From Parietaria judaica (taxonomy: Eukaryota; Streptophyta; Magnoliopsida; Rosales; Urticaceae): 64,000 bases of DNA. Below are positions 55,601 to 64,000 of the stretch, piece by piece. Every line of letters starts with the position of its first letter. The stretch's first letter is position 1. The position numbers were made by a program, and so were the translations under genes. Location of the stretch: NCBI GenBank assembly GCA_954871525.1, contig OX940866.1:15213001-15277000 (forward strand), written 5' to 3'. Below the pieces are notes generated by a model that worked only from the letters and a program-made list of their open reading frames with translations, was not told the origin of the DNA and did not search any database.

Positions 55601-56923
55601 TTTTTTTAATCTGAAGATACGAGGCTTAGGGTTTCCCTCCTGAGGAGCAGGAGTTACAGACCCGACTTCTACAAAGCCAAATCCCAAACCGAGTAAGCCA
55701 TCAATGGCCTCAGCGTTTTTATCAAATCCAGCAGCGAGACCGATAGGGTTGGAGAACTTTCTTCCCCAAACTTCTAATCCTAAAATTGGCGGATCGGGTC
55801 TCTTCTCCCGTGGGACCCAACCACGAGCTGCAGCTGAGACGCCAAGTGTGTGAGCAAACTCTGGATCGAGCAGCGAAAAGAAAGGGTTGACCAGCTTTGT
55901 AGCAGAAAATAGCCATCCGCTGGAAGAAGAAGAAAAAATGATGATCAAGACTTAGCAATAACCGCCACTCACCTTAAAATATATAAACCACGAGACACGG
56001 CTCACTTTGTAACTAAAAGGTAGCATTTCTACAAGTACAACACATCAGTTTCAGAGCATTTAGCAGATCATATTTAAGTGTCACTGCAAACCTCATGTAC
56101 GGATATATATAATCGGTAAAACTTAAAAGTAAGTAATTTCTATAAAATCATATCAGAGATGAGCCAACGAGAAGTCATATCTCGAACAGTCAATGCAGTA
56201 AATCATCGCTCGATCACATTAATCATGTACGAGCGTACAACTAATACAATTCTCAAGCAAAACTGACAACCAGATGATCTACATTTCTTTTCACTTATGA
56301 TCTAATTATCGAAAAGGATAAAATTCGAAACCGGATTGATAAAACATTATAAAGACTGAACAAAACAAGGTACCAGAAAGTCGCCTCGTCCACTGTACTA
56401 ACATAGGCTCCACCGGCTATAACTAGCCCGATCGTCGCTCCTGTTAGTAGCCTCCCCTGCAAGTTCAAAACAAAACCCGTTTAAATTCACAGCAAAAAAC
56501 TTCTTTCAATAAGTTCAACAAAAGAAATGCTCTAAAAGATGCATTGAGCAACGCATATAAGGCGCATAAATAATCGGAAAAAAAAAAAAGTGTTTCTTAT
56601 TTCTAGATGCAAACAGAATAAATTCCAAGTACTACCAAAGTTCTAAACTTTACAGCATTTCAATATCAAGACATCTTTTTGTAACTACCCTTCGCATATA
56701 ATTACATTCTTGGACTTGGGTTTTTCAAGTATCGAAGTTATGAAGAGCCTTTACATAGAACACCATAGGTTTGATTTGAACATACTTTCTTGGAGGATTG
56801 AGGGATTTTGGGAGCGGCTTCAGAGGCAGAAGAGCAATGCCTGGAGCTTCCGATAGGAGTGGAATACAGTTTCTTCTGAGATAGCAAACCCTTGTATAAT
56901 CTCCTGCACGCCCTTGAGGCCAT
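52626..56923 (-). CDS. PYRD: Dihydroorotate dehydrogenase (quinone), mitochondrial, 11 exons, 456 aa
   Basis: Exons (minus strand): 56923-56786, 56456-56374, 55919-55596, 55348-55093, 54576-54496, 54341-54234, 54149-54120, 53917-53780, 53518-53481, 53366-53267 and 52700-52626 (TGA). They total 1371 nt with consistent phases. The enzyme is class 2 and oxidises dihydroorotate to orotate in pyrimidine synthesis, passing electrons to ubiquinone at the inner mitochondrial membrane. A basic N-terminus ([18 protein letters not shown]) is a mitochondrial presequence; exon 2 encodes a membrane helix ([18 protein letters not shown]). Core motifs: [45 protein letters not shown] (active-site Ser), NTTVSRP, GVGGVSSGEDAY and [10 protein letters not shown] (flavin binding). 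Length matches the plant enzyme. No lesions. A LINE sits 137 bp upstream of the start. Confidence 0.96.
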
Positions 56924-57113
56924 GACAGCAAGCAGAGAGACTTAAAGGAACACAGTCGCGCTTAAGGGGAAAAACCCAAAACGGAGTAGTGAGTGAGGTA
57001 AGTGGTCTGGTCGCGTTAAAGCTCGGCAAGGTCTACGCTTCCAATACCTTGTGTTTATTTCGTATAAACTTGTTTGTTTTTTTTTTTTTTTTTTTTTTTA
57101 AAGATGAGCCTCA

Positions 57114-60100
57114 TTAAACTCTCCGAGTCCCCCAAACGGGTGCGACTCTAGGGGGAAGAGTATTCCACATCGAATTATCAGCGGCAACGCCCAAACAAGT
57201 GTCCCGAACATGGGTCGGGACTCCCTCGGTACAAACAGAGTCTCGTAAAACAAGAGGTTCAATACTAGGCGGGACAGACCCCAGCCAAACTATATTCCCT
57301 CTTGACTTAATCGCGAGACGAGCAAGGCCATGCGCGACTCTATTACAGCATCTCGGGCTGAAGTAGAAAACTACAGACTCAATCTGATTGACTAAGCGAT
57401 GGATATCGGAGACAATAGTGCCTAAATCAGACAGAGGAATGGACTTACTATTTAGAGTTTTAATGACCCCTAGACAGTCCGATTGGATGCGAATCTTCGA
57501 CCACCCCTGGTCATACGCCCATTCTACCCCCACGACGAATAGCAGAAGCATCCGCAAGTTAGGGAGACAAACCATGCCTATGGAAATTAATTCCCGATGC
57601 AAGAACACGATTTTCATGGTTGCGAGCCACTAAACTGATGCCATAATTGTCCTCACGACCATCAATTGCGGCGTCGACACAGATGTCAACACAGCCTTCC
57701 TCGGGGGGCTTCCAGGCTGGAGCAGTTTGATTAATATCCTTCTTCGGATTTTCAGTTTTCTGCGCCTCATTAAATTCTGAAAGGTAGCTAAGCGCCCCTT
57801 CAACAATATCCAACTGGGACCTCGATTTGCTTCCTTTCACCACATTATTCCTATTATTCCATATTTGCCATACAAGAAATGAGAACAATGCAGACTCACC
57901 TGGGCTAAGAGATGTGAGAGCCGAGGCGATGAGACATAGAGGATCAACTCTTGGTTCAGACAGATCCAGAATACAACCCAGCCCAGCTAGTTTCCAAATT
58001 TTCCGACTAAATTTACAGCCCCAAAAGCAATGGCCAACTGTTTCCTCCTCAAGACGGCAAAGAGGGCACCTCGTATCCATCTGAATTCCGCGGTGAGAAA
58101 GAATCGTACGAGTCGGTAAAACCTTTTTACAAACCCTCCATAAGTGGAGTTTAACTTTCGGAGGGACAACAATCCTCCAAATCTTGCTCCACCAGGTCAT
58201 TCTGTTGGCAGGTGAAGATGTTGAGCCAAGGTCATACGTCGAAGTGAAACCAATACGATATCCGCTTTTGACCGAATACTCACCATTCGTAGAATAATGC
58301 CACATGATCGTGTCTCTTTGATCGTTGTTCGCCCAAGGAATGCTGAGAATGGCCGAGGCATCTGCAGGGACAAACATTGCCCTAATGAGATATTCGTCCC
58401 ACTGTCCCGAGGCCGTCTTCAGATCACACACGTGCATGTTCCGAGGCAGGGGAGGGGGGTCAATTAGGCGGAAAGTGCTCAGCCTCGGAATCCAATTATC
58501 GTTCAAGATATCCACATCTTCTCCATTGCCAACCCGCCAACGGGAGCCCGTTAAGATGATGGATCGGCCCCAAATGAGACTCCTCCAAACATGGGAAGCA
58601 GGCGAGCCTATCCCAGCTGACAGAGCATCCCTGTTAGGGAAATAACAAGCTGCAAAGACTTTGCCCACGAGTGAACTCGGAGATCGGATAAGGCGCCACA
58701 TATTTTTCGCGAGCAAAGCTTGATTAAAACATCCCATATCTCTAAATCCCAATCCCCCCTCGCACTTGTTTCGACACATCTCAATCCATTTCGACCAGTG
58801 GATTTTCCGATTATTGCTACCGTCTCCCCACCAGAAACCTGCACAGATTTTATGGATGTCTCCAATGAGACTGATCGGGAGACGGAACAGCTCATGACGT
58901 AGGTTGGAATAGATTGAAGAGCAGCCTTTATGAGAACCTCCCTTCCCTCTTGCGAGACTTTGGTTCCCCTCCAGCTCTTGACTTTGTTCCACACACGCTC
59001 TCTGATGTAAGCAAACAACTCTTTCTTCCGACGCCCAGCAAAGGCCGGGAGACCGAGGTAGCGGATGTGGCACTCAGTTTTTTTAACCCCAAGGCAATTG
59101 GCAATCCGAATTCTTCTAGCTTCGTCTACATCTTTTCCAAAAGACACGTCAGACTTGGTATAGTTAACCATCTGACCTGATGCCTTCTCGTAAATTCGCA
59201 AGCAATTTCTGACTGTTCAAGCTTCTTCATCCGATGCTGAGAAGAAGATGAGGCTATCGTCCGCAAAGAACATATGAGAAATCCACATTCCATTCCCTCC
59301 GAATCTAAGCCCATTAAGAATGTCACGCTCCTCTGCATCCCAAAAGAGACCTGAAAGACCCTCTGAACAAAAAAGGAATAGAAATGGAGACAAGGGATCC
59401 CCCTGACGTAGGCCTCTTTGCGGAATAACCCGGCCACGAATAGATCCATTAATCTTATCGATCCACTCCATAGCGTAACCCAGACGTATCATAACCGCCC
59501 GGAGGAAGAGCCATTCAACTTTGTCATAAGCCTTAGCCATATCGAGCTTTAGGGCCGCACACTCCCCATTACCAAAATGGCCTCGGCGCATCGTATGGAT
59601 TCCTTCAAAGACAATCATCGCATTATCAAAGATCTGCCGGCCCCCCACAAAAGCACTCTGGTTCTCAGAAATCGCCGAGCTCATCGTCGTTTTTAGGCGA
59701 TCTGTGAGGCATCTTGAGACACTCTTATAAATAACATTGCAGAGACTGATAGAGCGGAAATCACTCACCTTTTTCCCTTTTGGGATCTTAGGGATAAGGG
59801 TAATGACTGTGTTGTTCAAGTCCTGAACATCTCTCCCGTCATTCAGGATTTCAAGGCAAACTTTTGTCACCGTTTGGCCGATGATATCCCAGAACTTCTG
59901 GTAGAAAAGAGCCGGAAATCCATCAGGTCCAGGAGCTTTAATAGCTTCCATAGAGAAGACTGCATCTTTTACATCTTGAGCCGTGAAAGGACTGGGAAGG
60001 TAATTATTCATTTCAATCGAGATTTTGGGAGAAATTCCAACCAACCCCGCTTCAATGTCTTCTTCACTGGGCAGACTAGACGTGAAAATGGTTTGAAAAT

Positions 60101-60338
60101 AATCCGTAACAACCCTAGTCACCCCTTCATCTCCACTTTTCCAGACATCTGATTCATCGAAAAGGCCATCGATTCTATTTTTTTTTCGACGACCCGAGGC
60201 TCGTTGATGATGGAACTTCGAGTTGATGTCTCCGTGCTTAAGCCAAGTCGCTCGACTTCGTTGGCGCCAAAATGATTTGTCTTTTTCAGTCAAGGAATCA
60301 AGTTGACGCTCTTCTCTTCGGAAAGAATCCCAGTCCAA
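57114..60338 (-). pseudogene. LINE reverse transcriptase and RNase H region, several lesions
   Basis: 60338-59217 is the reverse transcriptase: VITLIPKIPKGKKVSDFRSISLC, NQSAFVGGRQIFDNAMI, LKLDMAKAYDKVEW, LRQGDPLSPFLF and the FADDSL active site. It stops at 59217-59219, and the frame resumes at once. Then come the C-terminal RT region with a frame change near 58910, a zinc-binding zf-RVT segment (MDTRCPLCRLEEETVGHCFWGC), and a plant-type RNase H (DICVDAAIDG; QSDCLGVIKTLN) with a frame change near 57590. The second frame and stop changes mean it cannot make an intact protein. Confidence 0.9.
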
Positions 60339-60384
60339 CTCCTCATTCGTGTCACTAATTCGAGCAAGAACAAGTCGTTGCCTC

Positions 60385-61305
60385 TCAATTTTTTTCCTTT
60401 AGATCTCGAAACTTTCCACGCTCCCACAGGCGGAGACCTTCACGACAGAGATTCAGCCTCTGCTTAAGTTGCCAATTACTGGGTCCCAAGTGGGTTGAGT
60501 CCCAAGCCATTCGAATCACTTCTTCACACCCCTCATCGAGCACCCAGGATTCTTCAAAGAAGAATCTCCTTTGTCCTCGCTTTCTATGAGAGAAATCTAT
60601 CTCAAGAGCCCCCTTCGAGTTGAGAAGCAAAGGACGATGGTCTGAACTCCAGAAGTCCAGATGGTGCACAACGGCATTAGGAAAACAATCGACCCACTCA
60701 GAGGTGCCTAAACAGCTATCAATTCTTTCTTCAACCGTTCTTGCACCATCTTTTCGCCTCCACGTGCAGGGTTCCCCAACATATCCCAAGTCATGCAAAT
60801 CACACTCGTCTAAAGATGTCCTGAAGTTATCGATCAAGTAAGGATCACGCGCGCAACCACCTTTAATTTCACTATCCGAGAGAACTTCATTAAGGTCACC
60901 TCCGCATAACCAAGGGCCCGGGTGCATAAATCGGAGGCGCCGAATCAACTCCCAAGAATGTTTTCGTTGACTAGATACTGGATCACCGTATATGCCAGCA
61001 AATCTCTAATCATCTTCATCATCGCACTGGAGAACCCCTTCGATATGAAACTTAGAGAAGGATCCTAACGAGAATTTTATAGAATCCCGCCAAAGAAACA
61101 GAAGACCCCCACTCATACCAACTCTATCAACGCCAAAGCATGATTCAAAGCCAAGCTCTACACGGACTCTCTTATACTGGGAGCGAACCAACTTTGTTTC
61201 AGACAGAAAGATAAAGTCTGGTCTAAATTGGACCACATGAGAGCGAAGAGCTTCTAATGTCCGAGGGTTCGCCAAGCCCTGGACGTTCCACACAAGGCCT
61301 ATCAT
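60385..61305 (-). pseudogene. LINE AP-type endonuclease domain with one stop
   Basis: The frame begins MIGLVWNVQGLANPRTLEAL and has the conserved endonuclease motifs FIFLSETKL, GGDLNEVLS, GEPCTWRR and SSDHRPLLL. A stop at 61006-61008 interrupts it after the GVLQC segment, and the same frame continues to a stop at 60385. A frame change then separates it from the reverse transcriptase. This domain nicks the target DNA in L1 retrotransposition. Confidence 0.88.
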
Positions 61306-61592
61306 TGGGCTCGGCGACCTTGATCCACAGGGTGCGCCGCTTCAGATTCTATTGTGCCAATGATTTCATCCATTTCCGTGGAACAAACCATCGACAAACC
61401 ACTTTCCTTATCCCCTTCATTCACAGCAAGCAATGGGTCTAAGGCATCCACATGAACAAACTAACCTTCAAGCAAGGATTCCGAGATTAACTCAGTGCTA
61501 ACTTTGCCTTCTCTCGCCAAAGACTTGAAAGAACGTTTGGGCTTCTTCTTCACACAGGAGCCCCTTGACATAGCTCGTATAAACTTGTTTGT

Positions 61593-62008
61593 AAATTGTT
61601 AAAGAATTGGCTAAAAGGCCTTCCGTGGGATTCCGATTAAGACGGTACCCTCGTTATAACGTGATAATTTTTTAGGACATTACATAAATATGTGATATTT
61701 CTTTAGGAAATTACATGGAATATCTAAAAGGTAAAGATTTGGCGATAATATACAAAATCATTTTTACCTATTAATCATATTTTTTAAACCAAATTAAAAT
61801 ATTATCCTTCTTGCTTGTTCCATGCTTGGTGAGATCATCTCTGTCCTGTGAATTCGTGTTGTGATTCGATGATCGTCATTTTTTTCGATTTCATTTTCTA
61901 TCCAAAATTGTTTCAATTTGATATTGAGTTTTAGTTTGCGAATGCTAATCTCGTTTTTCCTTGGTTCGGAGGCACACGATTTTGGTGTTCGTTGGGGACG
62001 AGAGCGAG
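61593..62008. other. Old upstream flank of PYRD and 5' region of the second DUF1985 gene
   Basis: Before the LINE inserted, this sequence adjoined 57059, so it is the former upstream DNA of PYRD. From about 61850 it becomes the leader of the plus-strand DUF1985 gene. No clear TATA box or gene is seen. Confidence 0.5.
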
Positions 62009-62473
62009 ATGATTTTACAGTCGTTCAAGCTACATACAACATTGTTGAAGCATGAATATTACAAGAATAAACTTACCACCAAACAAACAAATTTCCACAA
62101 TCTTACAGAAAGGCTTATATCCTTTTTGACCGAGGAGGAGATACAGTTGTTCCGAAGCACCCAGTTTGGGAATCTGTTGGATGTCCCAGAACATTATGAG
62201 CATCGTGCACAACTTATGTGGAATTTGCTTTCGAGATACACCGAAGAAAATCCGCATGACAAGGAGATTTGGATGTTGGTAAACAATGTTCCATTACGGT
62301 ACGGGATTCAAGAATTTTCCATCCTCACCGGGCTGCTTTGTCACAACCTGCCAACAAGAGGGAAAACTCAAGATGGGAAGGAGCAAAACCGTATTTACAT
62401 AGCTTTCAAGAAACGCTTAGGGCTAGGGAAGAAGGAGAACGTAATGGTTGAATTTAGTTATGAGTTTCACTAG
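62009..62473 (+). pseudogene. DUF1985 domain protein, truncated by a tandem array
   Basis: The frame from the ATG at 62009 encodes FLTEEEIQLFRSTQFGNLLDVP, LMWNLLSRYTEENPHDKEIWMLVNNVPLRYGIQEFSILTGL and then a basic stretch. These align with exon 2 of the 10-kb DUF1985 gene, and here the linker before WMLVNN has no stop, which confirms that the TAA there is a lesion. At about 62445 the sequence runs into a 696-bp tandem repeat and the frame ends at TAG 62471-62473 after 154 codons, so the second half of DUF1985 and anything beyond are missing. It is on the opposite strand and 50 kb away from the first copy, and the two differ at about half the residues. Confidence 0.75.
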
Positions 62474-64000
62474 AGACTACGACTCTTATTACGAATGTAA
62501 TACATGTCCCAAGATAAATTTTTAATAATTATAGTACCATTGATGTTGCAACGACTGTAAACCGTGTAAAATATATAAATGCTACTATAAATGTCGTAGC
62601 ATTTCCTGTAGCATTTATCGTTTGAAATTTAATCCCTTACATATTTTTCCATGAGAATTTTTCTATAGTCAAACTACAATGTATAAGCCCCTAAAATGTT
62701 ACTTTTTGAATTGGTTGGAAATTCCATGTCAATTTTTTAGAAGACATATGCATATACTCGAGTACACAATATGAACATCGAGAATACAAAAATCAAATTA
62801 ACACTAAAATATTATATAAACACCATATGAACCTCGACCACACTATTTAAACATTGAAAACACTATATGAATGTAAAGAACACGAAAAATATCCACATAA
62901 AAAAAAATCAAAAAACATTTACCCGAACAAAAAATTTTGTTTTGAGAGACTAAACGTCAAAATTTGGCTGAAATCCGAAAAGCTCACATATTCGAAATCT
63001 CTGTGTGCCAAGATTTTTCTTATCGATGACGATATCCGCTTCAAAAAATTAAACCTCCCTACCTTACGCGAGGCTTAAATACCGTGGTAAAAATTTTACT
63101 CTACGGTTCGGAGCCGTGGTATAATCTATGTTTTGCACTAGTTGTTGAATTTAGTTATGGGTCTCACTGAAGACTACGACTCTTATTACGAATATTTTAC
63201 AAGTCCAAAAATAAATATTCAATAATTTATAGTACCATTGATATCGTACCGACTATAAACCGTAAAGAATATATAAATGCTACTATAAATGCTATAGAAT
63301 TTCATGTAGCATTTCCCGTCGGCAATTTAATTCTTACATATTTATACATGAGAATTTTTTTATAGTCAAATTTCAATGTATAATCCCCAAAAACGTTACT
63401 TTTTGAATTGATTGTATATTTCATGTCAATTTTTTAGAACACATATGCATACTAGAGTACACAATATGAACACCAAAATCAAACTAACATTAAAAACATT
63501 ATATGAAAATCAAGAACACCATATGAACCCCGAGAACACTATTTGAACATTAAAAACACTATATGAATGTAAAGAACACGAAAAATATCCACATAAAAAA
63601 TATTAAAAATATTTACCCGAACAAAAAATCTTTGTTTTGAGGGCCTAAACATCGAAATTCGGCAAAAAAATCCAAAAAGCTCACATATTCGAGATCTATG
63701 TGTGCCAAGATTTTTCTTATTGATGACGATATCCGCTTCAAAAAACTAGGCCTCCTACCTTACGCCGGGCTTAAATACAATGCTAAAATTTTTACCCTAC
63801 CGTTTAGAGCCGTGGTATAATCTATGTTTTGTACTAGTGGCTGAATTTAGTTATGGGTCCCACAAGAGACTACGACTCTTATTACGAATATATTACAGGT
63901 CCCAAAATAAATATTTAATAATTTATAGTACCATTTATATAGTAACGACTATAATATTGGGGATCGGTTCTCCGATCCCGTGAATATTATCGCGAAATGT
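62445..64000. repeat. Tandem array, ~696-bp unit, at least 2.2 copies
   Basis: The phrase tgaatttagttatg recurs at about 62449, 63146 and 63842, i.e. 697 and 696 bp apart, each time followed by ctacgactcttattacgaat and, later, tagtaccattgat, tataaatgctactataaatg, acaatatgaac and caagatttttcttat.gatgac. The array leaves the window on the right. Copies have about 10-15% differences by eye. No coding role is apparent. Confidence 0.9.

Larger units (their letters stand above)
57078..61574 (-). mobile_element. L1-type LINE, 5'-truncated, with 18-bp target duplication
   Basis: The element ends on the minus strand in a poly-A tail (T run 57078-57101, + strand). It is bounded by TCGTATAAACTTGTTTGT at 57060-57077 and the same 18 bp at 61575-61592. 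Inside, in minus-strand order, are the tail of the first ORF, endonuclease, reverse transcriptase, zinc-finger region and RNase H. The first ORF is represented only by about 250 bp, consistent with 5' truncation on target-primed insertion. Confidence 0.95.

Noticed and set aside
1..64000. CRISPR arrays, phage genes, bacterial operons or tRNA/rRNA genes
   Set aside because: The tandem repeats have no regular spacers, the genes are eukaryotic with introns, and I recognised no tRNA or rRNA sequence apart from retrotransposon primer-binding sites.

Overview
The window is nuclear DNA of a flowering plant, most likely a eudicot. It has intron-containing genes with GT-AG junctions, plastid- and mitochondrion-targeted enzymes, a PLS-class PPR gene, and plant retrotransposon lineages (Tat, Athila, chromovirus, plant L1). 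It holds five or six ordinary host genes in a repeat-rich setting. All gene structures here were built by eye from the sequence and from knowledge of the families; no alignment or database search was run.

Layout. 1-2.46 kb: a ~640-bp tandem satellite that enters from the left. 2.46-11.5 kb: a mosaic of small fast-evolving gene families (GRF zinc finger, gypsy-type transposase-like pseudogene, F-box protein, degenerate Ulp1-like fragment, DUF1985 protein). The spacers and introns of this block are full of the short motif TAGCGGTA, and a 991-bp palindromic element is embedded in it. 11.7-14 kb: an intact eight-exon WDR83/MORG1-type WD40 gene. 14.75-17.1 kb: an intronless E-type PPR gene. 17.1-22.8 kb: AT-rich intergenic DNA. 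23.1-26.5 kb: a plastid Fe-superoxide dismutase (FSD3 type). 27.3-30.1 kb: a convergent SDE3/MOV10-like gene that has lost its helicase catalytic motifs and has a frameshift in a minisatellite. 30.4-31.8 kb: two more palindromic elements. 31.9-43.7 kb: two head-to-head Tat-type Ty3/gypsy fragments, one interrupted by a deleted Athila-type element. 43.7-45.8 kb: an inverted piece of the TAGCGG block and LTR-like minisatellites. 45.8-51.7 kb: a very young chromovirus with two identical 552-bp LTRs, a TTCGC target duplication and one in-frame stop. 52.1-52.3 kb: a small hAT element with an 8-bp duplication. 52.6-56.9 kb: an intact 11-exon mitochondrial dihydroorotate dehydrogenase. 57.1-61.6 kb: a 5'-truncated L1-type LINE inserted 137 bp upstream of that gene's ATG. 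62.0 kb to the end: a second DUF1985 gene cut off by a ~696-bp tandem array that leaves the window.

In Arabidopsis the FSD3 and PYRD genes are, as I recall, neighbours (At5g23310, At5g23300). Here they are about 26 kb apart with the SDE3-like gene and the nested transposons between them, so the insertions appear to have expanded an old gene neighbourhood. The most unusual material is (i) the family of near-perfect palindromic elements, three of which carry CACGTG cores and one of which has a clean 9-bp target duplication; (ii) the TAGCGGTA-marked gene mosaic; and (iii) two genes that keep a fold but have lost catalysis (Ulp1-like protease, SDE3-like helicase).
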